DNA of 64,000 nt from Streptomyces longispororuber (lineage in GTDB: Bacteria > Actinomycetota > Actinomycetes > Streptomycetales > Streptomycetaceae), in assembly GCF_024448165.1 (NCBI RefSeq), contig NZ_JAMOLN010000007.1, positions 1-64,000 on the forward strand, written 5' to 3'. Both the position numbers and the translations under genes were made by a program. Under the pieces are notes generated by a model. The model did no database searches. It was not told where the DNA came from and saw only the letters and a list, made by a program, of their open reading frames with translations. This document shows positions 44,434 to 53,586 of the stretch, one piece after another; within the stretch, counting starts at the first letter, position 1; every line of letters starts with the position of its first letter.

Positions 44434-45435
44434 ATGCGGGTATTGGTCACCGGCGGTGCCGGGTTCATCGGGTCCCATGTCGTCGAGGCGCTGGCGGCGC
44501 GCGGGCACGAGCCCGTCGTGTTCGACGTGCGCGCGTCCGCGGCGGCGGACGTCCGGGATCCGGAGGCGGTGGCACGGGCGCTGCGCGGGATGGACGCCGT
44601 GTGCCATCAGGCCGCGATGGTCGGGCTCGGCACCGGTTTCGGTGACGCGGCCGACTACGTCTCCCGGAACGATCTCGGGACGGCCGTGCTGCTCACGGCG
44701 ATGGCCGGGCAGGGCGTGCGGCGGCTGGTCCTCGCCGGGTCGATGGTGGTCTACGGCGAGGGCCGCTACGCGTGCGGGGTGCACGGGGTGGTCCGGCCGG
44801 GTCCGCGGACCGTCGACGATCTGGCGGCGGGGCGGTTCGAGCCCCACTGTCCGGTGTGCGGGCGGGAGTTGGCCGCCGGGCTGGTCACCGAGGACGCCCC
44901 GGCCGACCCGCGCAACGTGTACGCGACGACCAAGCTCGCCCAGGAGCACCTGGCCGCCGCGTGGGCCCGGTCGACGGGCGGCTCCGCGGTGTCGCTGCGC
45001 TACCACAACGTGTACGGGCCCCGGATGCCCCGGGACACCCCGTACGCGGGGGTCGCCTCCTTCTTCCGGTCGGCGCTGGCCCGCGGGGAGGCGCCGCGGG
45101 TCTTCGAGGACGGCCGCCAGCGGCGGGACTTCGTGCACGTGCGGGACGTGGCGGAGGCCAACGTCACGGCCCTGGAGGCGGAGCCGGCCGCCGGTGCGCT
45201 CACCGCGTACAACACCGGCAGCGGCGACCCGCACACCGTCGGGGAGATGGCCCGCGCCCTGGCCTCGGCGTACGGCGGGCCCGAGCCGGTGGTGACGGGC
45301 GAGTACCGGCTGGGCGACGTCCGGCACATCACGGCGGACTCGGCGCGGCTGCGGGCCGAGCTGGGCTGGCGGCCGGGGGTCGCGTTCGCCGACGGGATGC
45401 GGGAGTTCGCGCGGGCCCGGCTGCGCGGGGAGTGA
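44434..45435 (+). CDS. NAD-dependent sugar epimerase/dehydratase with Cys-pair insert
   Basis: A 333-residue extended SDR, likely acting on a nucleotide sugar. It has VTGGAGFIGSHVVEAL (GxxGxxG), SMVVYGEG and catalytic YATTKLAQEHLAA (YxxxK). Between them is an insert not found in ordinary epimerases: ACGVHGVVRPGPRT then RFEPHCPVCGREL, so CxxH and HCPxC groups that could bind zinc. The C-terminal sugar-binding part is normal. It precedes, convergently, the two-component genes and is upstream of glycosyltransferase genes, suggesting a cell-surface sugar. Confidence 0.87.
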   Translation: MRVLVTGGAGFIGSHVVEALAARGHEPVVFDVRASAAADVRDPEAVARALRGMDAVCHQAAMVGLGTGFGDAADYVSRNDLGTAVLLTAMAGQGVRRLVLAGSMVVYGEGRYACGVHGVVRPGPRTVDDLAAGRFEPHCPVCGRELAAGLVTEDAPADPRNVYATTKLAQEHLAAAWARSTGGSAVSLRYHNVYGPRMPRDTPYAGVASFFRSALARGEAPRVFEDGRQRRDFVHVRDVAEANVTALEAEPAAGALTAYNTGSGDPHTVGEMARALASAYGGPEPVVTGEYRLGDVRHITADSARLRAELGWRPGVAFADGMREFARARLRGE

Positions 45436-45445
45436 CGGCGCCCGC

Positions 45446-46564
45446 TCAGGGTCCGGCGGGCGGCAGCGTGACCTCGAAGCGGCAGCCGCCGGGGATGTTC
45501 CGTACGGTGGCCCGGCCCCGGTGGGCCTCCACGATGCCGCGGACGATGGCGAGGCCGAGGCCCGCGCCGGCCGGCGGGGTGCGCGCGTGGGTGCCGCGCC
45601 AGCCCGTGTCGAAGACCCGGGCCAGATCCTCGTCGGGGATGCCGCCGCAGCCGTCGGAGACGGCGAGGACCACGCCGTCGGGGGAGCCGGCCGCGGAGAC
45701 GGCGACCGTGCCGTCGGCCGGGGTCCTGCGGATCGCGTTGACCAGGAGGTTGCCGAGCACCCGGCTCATCTCCTTGCTGTCCACGTCCACCGGGACCCGC
45801 TCGACGCCGTCGCCGACGAGCCGCACCCCGTGCTCGCGGGCGAGCGGGTCGGCGCCCGCGATGGCGTCGCCCACCAGGTCGTACAGCGAGACCCGGGCCG
45901 GGGTCAGGACGAGGCTGCCCGCATGGATGCGGGAGAGTTCGAAGAGGTCGCCCACCATGGCGTTGAGGCGTTCCACCTCGGTGCGGATCTGGCGCAGGTA
46001 GCGGTCCGGGTCCTCGGCGACGCCGTCCTCCAGCGCCTCCGACATGGCGCGCAGTCCGGCGAGCGGGGTGCGCAGGTCGTGCGAGATCCAGGCGACGAGT
46101 TCGCGCCGGGAGGTCTCCAGCCGGCGCTCGCGCTCCCTCGACTCGGTCAGCCGGTCGCTGGTGGCGGCCAGCTCCCGGCTGAGCGCGGCCAGTTCGGCGG
46201 TGGCCGGTCCGGTGGGCGCGGTGAAGCCACCGCCGTCGCCGAAGTGCCGGGCGGCGAGGGTGAGTTCACGGCTGCGGGCCACGACCCAGCGGCCCAGCAG
46301 GAGTGCGGTGGCCAGCGAGACGACCGCCGCCATCGCGACGACCGTGGTGACGACCGTGAGGTCGTGCGCGGACAGGAACATGGCCTGGGCCACGGCCAGG
46401 GTGCCGGCGAGCATCGCGCCCACGGCGACCGTGGCCACCACGGCGAGCGAGGTGGTCAGGGAGCGGCGGCGCAGCAGCCACAGCACGGTCGCGCCGAGCA
46501 GGCCCGCGGCGCACGCGCCGAGGAAAGCGAACAGGGCGATGAGCAGGATGTCGCGCACGGTCAC
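45446..46564 (-). CDS. Sensor histidine kinase
   Basis: A 372-residue membrane kinase. GTG 46564 overlaps the regulator stop. Three or four hydrophobic segments (to about residue 105) with very short loops leave almost no outside domain. HAMP-like and coiled regions follow, then H-box [21 protein letters not shown]-box [12 protein letters not shown]1 [16 protein letters not shown] and G2 [16 protein letters not shown]. It phosphorylates the response regulator encoded upstream. With no large sensing domain, it probably detects something in the membrane. Confidence 0.92.
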   Translation of the reverse strand: MTVRDILLIALFAFLGACAAGLLGATVLWLLRRRSLTTSLAVVATVAVGAMLAGTLAVAQAMFLSAHDLTVVTTVVAMAAVVSLATALLLGRWVVARSRELTLAARHFGDGGGFTAPTGPATAELAALSRELAATSDRLTESRERERRLETSRRELVAWISHDLRTPLAGLRAMSEALEDGVAEDPDRYLRQIRTEVERLNAMVGDLFELSRIHAGSLVLTPARVSLYDLVGDAIAGADPLAREHGVRLVGDGVERVPVDVDSKEMSRVLGNLLVNAIRRTPADGTVAVSAAGSPDGVVLAVSDGCGGIPDEDLARVFDTGWRGTHARTPPAGAGLGLAIVRGIVEAHRGRATVRNIPGGCRFEVTLPPAGP

Positions 46565-47337
46565 TCCCCCACACGGTCCGTGGCGTCCCCGGCGTCCCCG
46601 GCGTCCCCGGCGTCCCCGGCGTCGAAGCGGTAGCCGACGCCCCACACCGTCTGGATCAGCCGCGGCCTGGCCGGGTCGTCCTCGACCTTGTTGCGCAGCC
46701 GTCGGACGTGCACCGTGACCGTCGACAGGTCGCCGAAGTCCCAGCCCCACACCTCGCGCATCAGGTCCTCGCGGCTGAACGCCCGTCCGGGGTGCCGCAG
46801 GAAGAAGGCGAGCAGGTCGAACTCGCGCAGGGTGAGGGCGAGTTCGGTGCCGCCCCGGGTGGCGCGGCGGGCGGTCGGGTCGACCGTGAGTCCGGCCGCG
46901 TCCAGCGGGCGGACGCCCGGGGCGGGCCGGGTGCGGCGCAGCACCGAGCCCACGCGCAGGACGAGCTCGCGGGGGCTGAAGGGTTTCGTCACGTAGTCGT
47001 CCGCGCCCACTTCCAGGCCGAGGATGCGGTTGTCCTCGTCGCCGCGCGCGGTGAGCATGACGACGGGGACGGGTCCGCGCGAACGCAGTCGGCGGCACAC
47101 CTCCAGGCCGTCCATGCCCGGCAGCATGAGGTCGAGGACGACGAGGTCGGGCCAGTGCTCCGCGGCGCGGGCGAGCGCGGCGGGGCCGTCCCCGGCCCGG
47201 TCGACGAGGTGCCCGGCCCGGGTCAGGTAGCCCGCGACGACCTCGGCGACCGTGGGGTCGTCGTCGACGACGAGGACGCGGGCCCGGCTCGCGTCTCCGC
47301 CGGCGGGCACCTGTTCGGACGACTGCTGCTGTTCCAT
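46561..47337 (-). CDS. OmpR family response regulator
   Basis: A 258-residue regulator starting [14 protein letters not shown]. The receiver domain has the acidic pair VVDDDPTV, phospho-acceptor [16 protein letters not shown] and [14 protein letters not shown]. The C-terminal winged helix has [20 protein letters not shown] and [20 protein letters not shown]. The tail is a GDA repeat from a 9-bp DNA repeat (46582-46617). It is translationally coupled to the kinase and divergent from the glycosyltransferase gene at 47442 over 104 bp, which it may control. Confidence 0.93.
   Translation of the reverse strand: MEQQQSSEQVPAGGDASRARVLVVDDDPTVAEVVAGYLTRAGHLVDRAGDGPAALARAAEHWPDLVVLDLMLPGMDGLEVCRRLRSRGPVPVVMLTARGDEDNRILGLEVGADDYVTKPFSPRELVLRVGSVLRRTRPAPGVRPLDAAGLTVDPTARRATRGGTELALTLREFDLLAFFLRHPGRAFSREDLMREVWGWDFGDLSTVTVHVRRLRNKVEDDPARPRLIQTVWGVGYRFDAGDAGDAGDAGDATDRVGE
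46582..46617. repeat. GGCGTCCCC tandem repeat at regulator 3' end
   Basis: Four exact GGCGTCCCC units (9 bp each) at 46582-46617, coding in frame for Gly-Asp-Ala in the response regulator tail. Unit number likely varies between strains. Confidence 0.85.
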
Positions 47338-47441
47338 GCGTCCAAGCGTCGCACCGGCCGCGGCACCCGCCCGCCGCCGCGCTCCGACGTCCTTGTTTCG
47401 TAAGGAGATGAAGTCCGTTCTGCGGCTTTTGGGTTCGTAGG

Positions 47442-48176
47442 GTGAGAGCCGTGCTGATCCCCTCCACGCCCGATGGCGTCGATGTCGTCCTGCCCTGCCT
47501 CGACGAGGCCGAGGCCCTGCCGTGGGTGCTCGGGCGGATTCCGCCGGGCTGGCGGGCGATCGTCGTGGACAACGGCTCCACCGACGGTTCGGCCGGCATC
47601 GCCCGCGCGCTGGGCGCCAACGTCGTCGAGGAGCCGCGGCGCGGTTTCGGCGCCGCCTGCCACGCGGGACTGACCGCGGCGACGGCCCCCGTCGTGTGCT
47701 TCTGCGACTGCGACGCCTCCCTCGATCCGGCGCTGCTCGTGCCGTTCGTCGACGAGGTGCGCGGCGGCGCGGCCGATCTGGTGCTCGGGCGGCGCCGGCC
47801 GCACGGCCGGGGCGCCTGGCCCGCGCACGCCCGGGCGGGGAACGTCGCGCTGGCCCTGCTGCTGCGCAGGCGCACGGGCCTGCGGCTGCACGACCTCGGT
47901 CCGCTGCGGGCCGCCCGGCGCGAGGCGCTGCTCGGCCTCGGCCTGTCCGACCGGCGCAGCGGCTACCCGCTGCAGATGGTCGTGCGGGCGGCCGACGCGG
48001 GCTGGCGGGTCACCGAGCACGACGTCCCGTACCTGCCGCGCTCGGGTGCCTCGAAGGTGACCGGTACGTGGCGCGGGACCTGGCAGGCCGTGCGCGACAT
48101 GAACCGGGTGCTGGCCGAGCCGCCCGTCGCGTCCCCGTCGCCCGTCGCACCCCCGTCGAGAGGAAACCGTCCGTGA
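47442..48176 (+). CDS. Glycosyltransferase family 2
   Basis: A 244-residue GT-A enzyme. [20 protein letters not shown] opens the fold, [20 protein letters not shown] is the nucleotide-sugar site and [10 protein letters not shown] the DxD metal motif. [20 protein letters not shown] resembles polyprenyl-phosphate or dolichol-type glycosyltransferases, though no membrane helix is seen. The GTG start at 47442 lies between the divergent regulator gene and this one. It overlaps the next gene (GTGA). Confidence 0.87.
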   Translation: MRAVLIPSTPDGVDVVLPCLDEAEALPWVLGRIPPGWRAIVVDNGSTDGSAGIARALGANVVEEPRRGFGAACHAGLTAATAPVVCFCDCDASLDPALLVPFVDEVRGGAADLVLGRRRPHGRGAWPAHARAGNVALALLLRRRTGLRLHDLGPLRAARREALLGLGLSDRRSGYPLQMVVRAADAGWRVTEHDVPYLPRSGASKVTGTWRGTWQAVRDMNRVLAEPPVASPSPVAPPSRGNRP

Positions 48177-48790
48177 CCACCCTGCTCGTGATCGCCAAGG
48201 AACCACGGCCCGGCCGGGTGAAGACCCGGCTCACCCCGCCGTTCACCCCCGAGCAGGCGGCGGCGCTCGCCACGGCGGCCCTCACGGACACGCTGCGGGC
48301 GGTGGCCGCGACCCCGGCGCGACGCCGGGTCCTGGTGCTGGACGGTTCGGCCGGGCCCTGGCTGCCGCCCGGCTTCGAGGTCGTCCCGCAGTGCGCGGGC
48401 GGTCTGGACGAGCGGCTCGCCGCCGCGTTCGCCGGCTGCGCCGGGCCCGCCCTGCTGATCGGCATGGACACCCCGCAGGTGACGCCGGAGCTGCTCACCG
48501 TGGACTTCGCCGGGTACGACGCGTGCTTCGGCCCCGCCGACGACGGGGGGTTCTGGGCGCTGGGCCTGGCCGATCCCGACCCGGGGCTGCTGCGGGGCGT
48601 CCCCATGTCGACTCCCGCGACGGGCGCCGTCCAGCGGGCCCGGCTGATGGCCGCGGGGCTGCGGGTCCGGGACCTGCCCGGGCTGCGGGACGTGGACACG
48701 GCCGCGGACGCGGAGGCGGTCGCCGCCGCGGCGCCCGGCAGCCGCTTCGCCGCGGAACTGGCCCGCTGCCGGGCGGTCGGCCGCCGATGA
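48173..48790 (+). CDS. DUF2064 family protein (nucleotidyl/glycosyltransferase fold)
   Basis: A 205-residue protein starting at GTG 48173. VIAKEPRPGRVKTRLTPPFT is the nucleotide-binding loop, LLIGMDTPQVTPELL the metal-binding part, and FGPADDGGFWALGLADPDPG the substrate loop. The family has a GT-A-like fold and is named after arsenosugar glycosyltransferase; its real reaction in Streptomyces is unknown. Coupled on both sides to GT2 and methyltransferase genes (4-bp overlaps), so the three likely act on one sugar product. Confidence 0.82.
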   Translation: MTTLLVIAKEPRPGRVKTRLTPPFTPEQAAALATAALTDTLRAVAATPARRRVLVLDGSAGPWLPPGFEVVPQCAGGLDERLAAAFAGCAGPALLIGMDTPQVTPELLTVDFAGYDACFGPADDGGFWALGLADPDPGLLRGVPMSTPATGAVQRARLMAAGLRVRDLPGLRDVDTAADAEAVAAAAPGSRFAAELARCRAVGRR

Positions 48791-49503
48791 GCGTCGTACG
48801 CCAGGCGCGGGCCGCCGCGCGCCACTGGTCGGCCGATCCCTACGCCGACGCATTGCGGGCCGGCGGCGGACCGCTCTTCCTGCGCCGGGGCGACGGCTGG
48901 CTGCTGCCCCTGGAGGTCGACCGCTGGTGCGCCCGGGCGGACGCCGTGGACCGGGAGCTCCTGGACCGCTGCGAGCCGGCCGTCCTCGACGTCGGGTGCG
49001 GGCCGGGGCGGCTGGTCGCGGAGCTGGCCGCACGCGGGGAACCGGCGCTCGGCATCGACGTCAGCGAGGCCGCCGTCGCGCACACCCGGCGGCTGGGCGG
49101 GCGGGCGCTGGTGCGGTCGGTGTTCGCGCCGTTGCCCGGTGCGGGCCGGTGGCGCACGGCGCTGCTCGTGGACGGCAATCTCGGCATCGGTGGCGACCCG
49201 GGAGCGCTGCTGGCCCGGATGGCCGAACTCCTCTGCCCCGGCGGCCTGTTGATCGTCGAGACGGCGCCGGGGGACATCGACGAGCGGGTCACCGTCCGGC
49301 TGGTCGGGGCGCCGGGCGGTCCGACGGCCGCGAGCACCCCGTTCCCGTGGGCCCGGCTCGGCACGCCCGCGCTGCTCCGCCACGCCGGGCCGTCGACGTG
49401 GCGGATCTCCGACCGGTGGACGGCGGGCGGCCGGCACTTCGTCGCCCTGCGCACCCACGCCCCGACGGTCGCCGGTCTATACCACCACGGCAAGGTCAAC
49501 TAG
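48787..49503 (+). CDS. SAM-dependent methyltransferase
   Basis: A 238-residue class I methyltransferase. ATG 48787 overlaps the previous stop (ATGA). VLDVGCGPGRLVAELAARGE is the SAM motif, LGIDVSEAAV follows, and LCPGGLLIVETAP is the later strand. The N-terminal 60 residues carry WSADPYADALRAGG and GWLLPLEVDRW, typical of the DUF2064-linked group. Acts on a product of the two preceding enzymes, not identified. It is the last gene of the coupled trio. Confidence 0.87.
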   Translation: MSVVRQARAAARHWSADPYADALRAGGGPLFLRRGDGWLLPLEVDRWCARADAVDRELLDRCEPAVLDVGCGPGRLVAELAARGEPALGIDVSEAAVAHTRRLGGRALVRSVFAPLPGAGRWRTALLVDGNLGIGGDPGALLARMAELLCPGGLLIVETAPGDIDERVTVRLVGAPGGPTAASTPFPWARLGTPALLRHAGPSTWRISDRWTAGGRHFVALRTHAPTVAGLYHHGKVN

Positions 49504-49551
49504 CGTGCCCGGCAGGTCGTTCCGAGCCAGACCGTCGAGAGGGGGCGTCAC

Positions 49552-50496
49552 ATGCGCCGGTCGGCGGTCGGTGAGCGCCGGGCGGGTTCGACGGCTCCCG
49601 CCACGCGGGAGGGGCCAGGCCCGGCCGGTGTCGCCGTGCTCGCCGCGGTGCTCGTCGCGCTCCTCGCCGGCACGTGGCTGCTGTCCGGGGCGCTGGTCGA
49701 GGGCACCGACCCGCTGGTGGTCGCGGCGGGGCGGACCGGGGTGTGCTGCGCGGTGCTCGCGGGGTGCGCCGCGGCACGGGCCAAGGGGCGCCATGAGCTG
49801 CGTCAAGTGCCGCGACAGCCGGGGACGTTGGCGCTGCTCGCGCTGCTCGGGTTCGCCGCGTACGCGATGGGAACGCTGCTGGCGCTGCCGCGCATCGGCA
49901 CCTCGCTGACCAATCTGGTCGTGGCACTGATGCCGTGCGCCTCCCTTGCGGTGGGGGCGCTGCTGTTCGGGCAGCGGGCGACGGTCCGGCAGGCCGCGGG
50001 TGCGGCACTCGCCACGGCGGCGACCGGCGCGTACGCGGTGCGGGACGGGGCCGGGCGGGTCGATCTGCCGGGGCTCGGGCTCGCGGTGGCGGGGATGCTG
50101 GCGTTCGCCGCGTACGGGTTCCTGTACCGGCGGCGGCTCGGGGGTGTCGCCCCGTCGGCCGCGCTGCCGGTGCTGCTGGGGCTGGCGACGCTGATGATGC
50201 TGCCGTTCGCCGTGCCGGCCGACGGCGCCTCCCTCGCCCGGTGGGGCGGCATCGTGCTGCTGGGCGGCGCGGTCTACGCCCCCGCCTATCTCGTGCAGCA
50301 CCGGCTGATCCTGCTGCGCGGGCCGGTGTTCACGGCGGCGGTGCAGCTGGCGGTGCCGTTCACGGTGCGGCTCGGCGACTGGGCGCTCGGCCCGGCCGGT
50401 CCGCCGACGGTGCCCGAACTCGCGCTGCTGGGCTGCGCGTTGGCGGGCATCGCGCTGGTGACCGTGCGCCGCGGCGGGCAACGCACGGCCTCCTGA
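49552..50496 (+). CDS. EamA-type DMT family transporter
   Basis: A 314-residue transporter with ten hydrophobic helices in two repeats of five, from AVLAAVLVALLAGTWLLSGA to LALLGCALAGIALVTVRRGG. Conserved EamA features: GTSLTNLVVALMPCASLAVG and AAGAALATAATGAY after helix four, then RLILLRGPVFTAAVQLAVPF at the second repeat's end. The start is ATG 49552. It lies 49 bp after the methyltransferase gene in the same direction. It could export the modified sugar or another small molecule. Confidence 0.83.
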   Translation: MRRSAVGERRAGSTAPATREGPGPAGVAVLAAVLVALLAGTWLLSGALVEGTDPLVVAAGRTGVCCAVLAGCAAARAKGRHELRQVPRQPGTLALLALLGFAAYAMGTLLALPRIGTSLTNLVVALMPCASLAVGALLFGQRATVRQAAGAALATAATGAYAVRDGAGRVDLPGLGLAVAGMLAFAAYGFLYRRRLGGVAPSAALPVLLGLATLMMLPFAVPADGASLARWGGIVLLGGAVYAPAYLVQHRLILLRGPVFTAAVQLAVPFTVRLGDWALGPAGPPTVPELALLGCALAGIALVTVRRGGQRTAS

Positions 50497-50503
50497 CCGG
50501 GCG

Positions 50504-51229
50504 TCAGGCCGTGCGCGGCGGCCAGTTGCGGATGGCCTTCGGGCGCGGCGGCGCGTACGTGCGCACCTTCGACGTGGTCAGGCCGAGCCTGACCAGGGAC
50601 TCGGCGATGGTCACCGCGGCGGCCACCCCGTCGACGACGGGCACGCCGGTGCGGGCGACGACCTGTTCGGTGAGTCCTGCCATGCCGCCGCAGCCCAGGC
50701 AGATGACCTCGGCACGGTCCTGCTCGACGGCGGCCGCGGCCTGCTCGACGATCGCGGCGACGGCGGCGTCCGGGTCGCTCTCCAGCTCCAGCACGGCCAG
50801 GCCGCTGGCGCGCACCGAGGCGAGCCGGTCGGTGAGCCCGGCCAGCTTGAGCCGGTCCTCGATGAGCGGCACGGCCCGGTCGAGGGTGGTGACCACGGAG
50901 TACTTGTGACCGAGGAACTGGGCGGTGCTGGCGGCCGCCTCGGTGATGTCCACGACGGGCACGTCGAGCAGTTCCTGCAGCCCCTCGCGGCCGTGCTCGC
51001 CGTAGCCGGCCTGGATGACGGCGTCGTACGGCTCGGGGTAGGCGCGCACCTTCTCCATGACGGCGATGGCGGCGAGGTAGCTCTCGTAGTTGCCCTCGCA
51101 GGACTCCGCCCCGAAGTCCGGGGTGAGCGGCACGATCTCGGTGCCGGGTGCGGCGACCGACTCCGCGGTGAGGGCGATGCTCTTCGTCATCGACTCGGTG
51201 GTGTTGACGTTGGCGACGAGGATGCGCAT
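50504..51229 (-). CDS. Aspartate/glutamate/hydantoin racemase family protein
   Basis: A 241-residue enzyme. Start ATG 51229 (MRILVANVNTTESM) is preferred over ATG 51259 that overlaps the upstream stop. It has the racemase fold with two reactive Cys: FGAESCEGNYESYLAAIAVM and ICLGCGGMAGL, as in hydantoin and allantoin racemases. These interconvert D and L forms of 5-substituted hydantoins or allantoin. Coupling to an NCS1 permease just upstream points to use of an imported hydantoin, allantoin or similar ring. Confidence 0.88.
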   Translation of the reverse strand: MRILVANVNTTESMTKSIALTAESVAAPGTEIVPLTPDFGAESCEGNYESYLAAIAVMEKVRAYPEPYDAVIQAGYGEHGREGLQELLDVPVVDITEAAASTAQFLGHKYSVVTTLDRAVPLIEDRLKLAGLTDRLASVRASGLAVLELESDPDAAVAAIVEQAAAAVEQDRAEVICLGCGGMAGLTEQVVARTGVPVVDGVAAAVTIAESLVRLGLTTSKVRTYAPPRPKAIRNWPPRTA

Positions 51230-51255
51230 GCGGGTGGTACTCCCAGAGGTGTGGT

Positions 51256-52758
51256 TCATTCGGCGGCGACGGCGATGGCCTCGCCGTCGATGTGCTCGAA
51301 GGTCTGTGTGCGGTCGCTCAGCACCCAGTACAGCGCGGCGGCGATGGCCGCGCCGATGAACCAGGAGAATCCCGAGACCCCGGAGAAGAACGGGACGAGG
51401 GCGATGACGACGGCGATCGCGGCGGACGGGACGAAGGCGCCGACGGCCTTCGGGTTGATGCCGCGCCGGTAGTGGTAGGTGGCCTCGGGGTCCTCGGAGT
51501 AGAGGTGCGGCACGTTGATCTGCGCCTTGCGCAGCAGCCAGTAGTCGGCCATGACGACGCCGAAGACCGGGCCGAGCAGCGCGCCGAGGCCGCCGAGGAA
51601 GTAGGTGACCGCGACCGGGCTGTCGTACAGGTTCCAGGGCAGGATCACCAGGCCGACGAGGGCGCTGACGACGCCCGCGCTGCGGAAGTCGAGGCGCTGC
51701 GGGAAGAGGTTGACCAGCATGTAGACCGGCGCGACGAAGTTCGCGAGGAGGTTCACGGCGACGGTCAGCATCAGCAGTGCGAGGCAGGCGAGGGCCAGCA
51801 GGATCGTGCTGGGGATGGTCCGCACGATGTCGGTGGGGCTGGTGATGACCTCGCCGTCGAGGCGGAACTGGGCGCCGGAGAGCACCGCGGCGATCACCGC
51901 GAAGAACAGCATGTTCACCGGGATGCCGATGAGGTTGCCGCGGGTGATGGAGCGGGGCGACTTCGCGGACCGGGTGAAGTCGCAGAAGTTGAGGACGAAC
52001 GTGCCGTAGACGACGACCCACAGCGCGGCGGCCTCGAAGATGTGCAGCCACTTCGCACCGCCCGTGAACGGCTCGCCGTTGTCGAGCGCGATCGACATGT
52101 CCGCCTTGGTGAACATCCACACGGCGAGGGCGAGCACCGTGACCAGGACGGTCGGTGCGGCGACGGCCATGTAGCGGCGGATGGCCTGCATGCCGAAGCT
52201 GACGATGAGCACCTGGACGAGCCAGAGGAACAGGAAGCTGATCCAGCCGAGCGTGGACAGGCCGAGGATGGCGTTCTTGTCGTAGTCGGCCGCGCCCGCC
52301 CACAGCGCCGTGATCAGCGTGCGCAGCACCTGGGAGGCGAGGTAGGTCTGGATGCCGAACCAGGCGATGGCGGCGGCCCCGCGGACCACGGCGGGCAGTT
52401 GCGAGCCGCGCACGCCGAAGGCGATCCGGCTCATCACCGGGAACGGGACACCGGTGCGGTGTCCCATGCGTCCGGACAGGTTGAGCAGCACGAACAGCAG
52501 CACGGAGGCGATCGCGAACGCGATGAGGATGTCCCACACGCTCATGCCCAGCGCGAAGAGCCCGATGGCGAACGCGTAGTTGCCGAGGCTGTGCACGTCG
52601 TTGCCCCAGAGCGTGAAGACGTTGTACGCGCCCCAGCTGCGGCCCGCCGCCTTCGTGGGGGCCAGATCGCTGTTGTAGAGGCGGGGGCTGAGTTCCGCCC
52701 CTGCGGGCGTCGCGGAGTCCGTCGCCGGAGTTGGGGGGCGTTGTTGTGCAGTGGCCAT
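51256..52758 (-). CDS. NCS1 family nucleobase:cation symporter
   Basis: A 500-residue, 12-helix transporter of the NCS1 family (Mhp1, allantoin, cytosine types). Marks: GRSWGAYNVFTLWGNDVHSL (first helix region), GNYAFAIGLFALGMSVWDIL, and PVMSRIAFGVRGSQLPAVVR. The bound-substrate Trp in AIAWFGIQTY is present. It takes up a nucleobase, allantoin or hydantoin with Na+ or H+. Its stop overlaps the possible racemase start. The gene is likely driven from the 52759-52959 region. Confidence 0.92.
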   Translation of the reverse strand: MATAQQRPPTPATDSATPAGAELSPRLYNSDLAPTKAAGRSWGAYNVFTLWGNDVHSLGNYAFAIGLFALGMSVWDILIAFAIASVLLFVLLNLSGRMGHRTGVPFPVMSRIAFGVRGSQLPAVVRGAAAIAWFGIQTYLASQVLRTLITALWAGAADYDKNAILGLSTLGWISFLFLWLVQVLIVSFGMQAIRRYMAVAAPTVLVTVLALAVWMFTKADMSIALDNGEPFTGGAKWLHIFEAAALWVVVYGTFVLNFCDFTRSAKSPRSITRGNLIGIPVNMLFFAVIAAVLSGAQFRLDGEVITSPTDIVRTIPSTILLALACLALLMLTVAVNLLANFVAPVYMLVNLFPQRLDFRSAGVVSALVGLVILPWNLYDSPVAVTYFLGGLGALLGPVFGVVMADYWLLRKAQINVPHLYSEDPEATYHYRRGINPKAVGAFVPSAAIAVVIALVPFFSGVSGFSWFIGAAIAAALYWVLSDRTQTFEHIDGEAIAVAAE

Positions 52759-52849
52759 CGAAGACCCCTCCGGTTCCGCTATCCGAAATCACACTTCCAA
52801 AGTCGTGGAGTGGACGTTACGGCCGCGGATTTCCGGAGGTCAACAGATT

Positions 52850-52864
52850 CCGATCATCGATCGG
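52850..52864. promoter_or_regulatory. Inverted repeat upstream of the NCS1 permease gene
   Basis: CCGATC (52850-52855), spacer ATC, GATCGG (52859-52864), an exact 6-bp inverted repeat 92 bp before the permease start. It is the only symmetric site I see in the 201-bp gap between the permease and the isochorismatase-like gene (52759-52959). Confidence 0.4.
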
Positions 52865-52959
52865 TGGGTGAAGTACGCCATAGCGCACGGGACTTGCGCA
52901 CCCGTTCACCGCCGACGTACACCGCCCTTCCGGCCCCCCTCTCAGCCCCCTCAGCTCTC

Positions 52960-53541
52960 TCAGCCGCGCCGGGCCAGCGTCTTCAGGACGTCGTCCGTCG
53001 AGCCGGTCTCCCCGAGGCGCGGGAAGATCCGCTCGACGCTGCCCCGGTGCGCCTCGTCGTCGAGGTCGGTCATGGCGTCCGTGGCGAGGGTGACGTGGTA
53101 GCCGTGCTCGTGGGCGGCGCGGGCCGTGGACTCCACGCCGATGCTGGTGGCGACACCGGTCAGGACGACCTGGGTGACGCCGCGGCGGCGCAGCTGCAGA
53201 TCGAGGTCGGTGCCGTAGAACGCGGACCAGTTCCGCTTGGTGACGACGATGTCCCCGGGGTGGCCGGCGAGCATGTCGACCACCTCGTCCCAGCCCTCGG
53301 GCGGGGTGCCGCCGCGCTGCGGGGCGTCGGTGCGGCCGGGCGCCTTGTCGGCGCCGTCCGCCGCGTACGTGACACGGACCAGGACGACGGGCAGCCCCTC
53401 GGTGCGGAAGGCGTCGGCGAGCCGCGCGGTGCGCTCCACGACGTCGGCCGTGCTGTGCGGGGTCGCGGGCACGCCCATGAGCCCCTTCTGGAGGTCGACG
53501 ACGACGAGTGCGGAGGTGGGGTCGAGCACGGTGACGGGCAT
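52960..53541 (-). CDS. Isochorismatase-fold protein lacking the catalytic Cys
   Basis: A 193-residue protein. The Asp is present in ALVVVDLQKGLM and the Lys in VVTKRNWSAF, but the nucleophile motif reads TGVATSIGVESTAR where cysteine hydrolases have Cys; here it is Gly. Isochorismatases such as PhzD also lack the Cys, so it may cleave an enol ether or have another role; calling it a nicotinamidase would be wrong. It precedes a MarR-MFS pair on the same strand; the gap to the MFS stop is 45 bp. Confidence 0.85.
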   Translation of the reverse strand: MPVTVLDPTSALVVVDLQKGLMGVPATPHSTADVVERTARLADAFRTEGLPVVLVRVTYAADGADKAPGRTDAPQRGGTPPEGWDEVVDMLAGHPGDIVVTKRNWSAFYGTDLDLQLRRRGVTQVVLTGVATSIGVESTARAAHEHGYHVTLATDAMTDLDDEAHRGSVERIFPRLGETGSTDDVLKTLARRG

Positions 53542-53586
53542 GGGTACGGTCCCTTTCGGATACGGGGGCGAGACGGGAGAAGGGGG

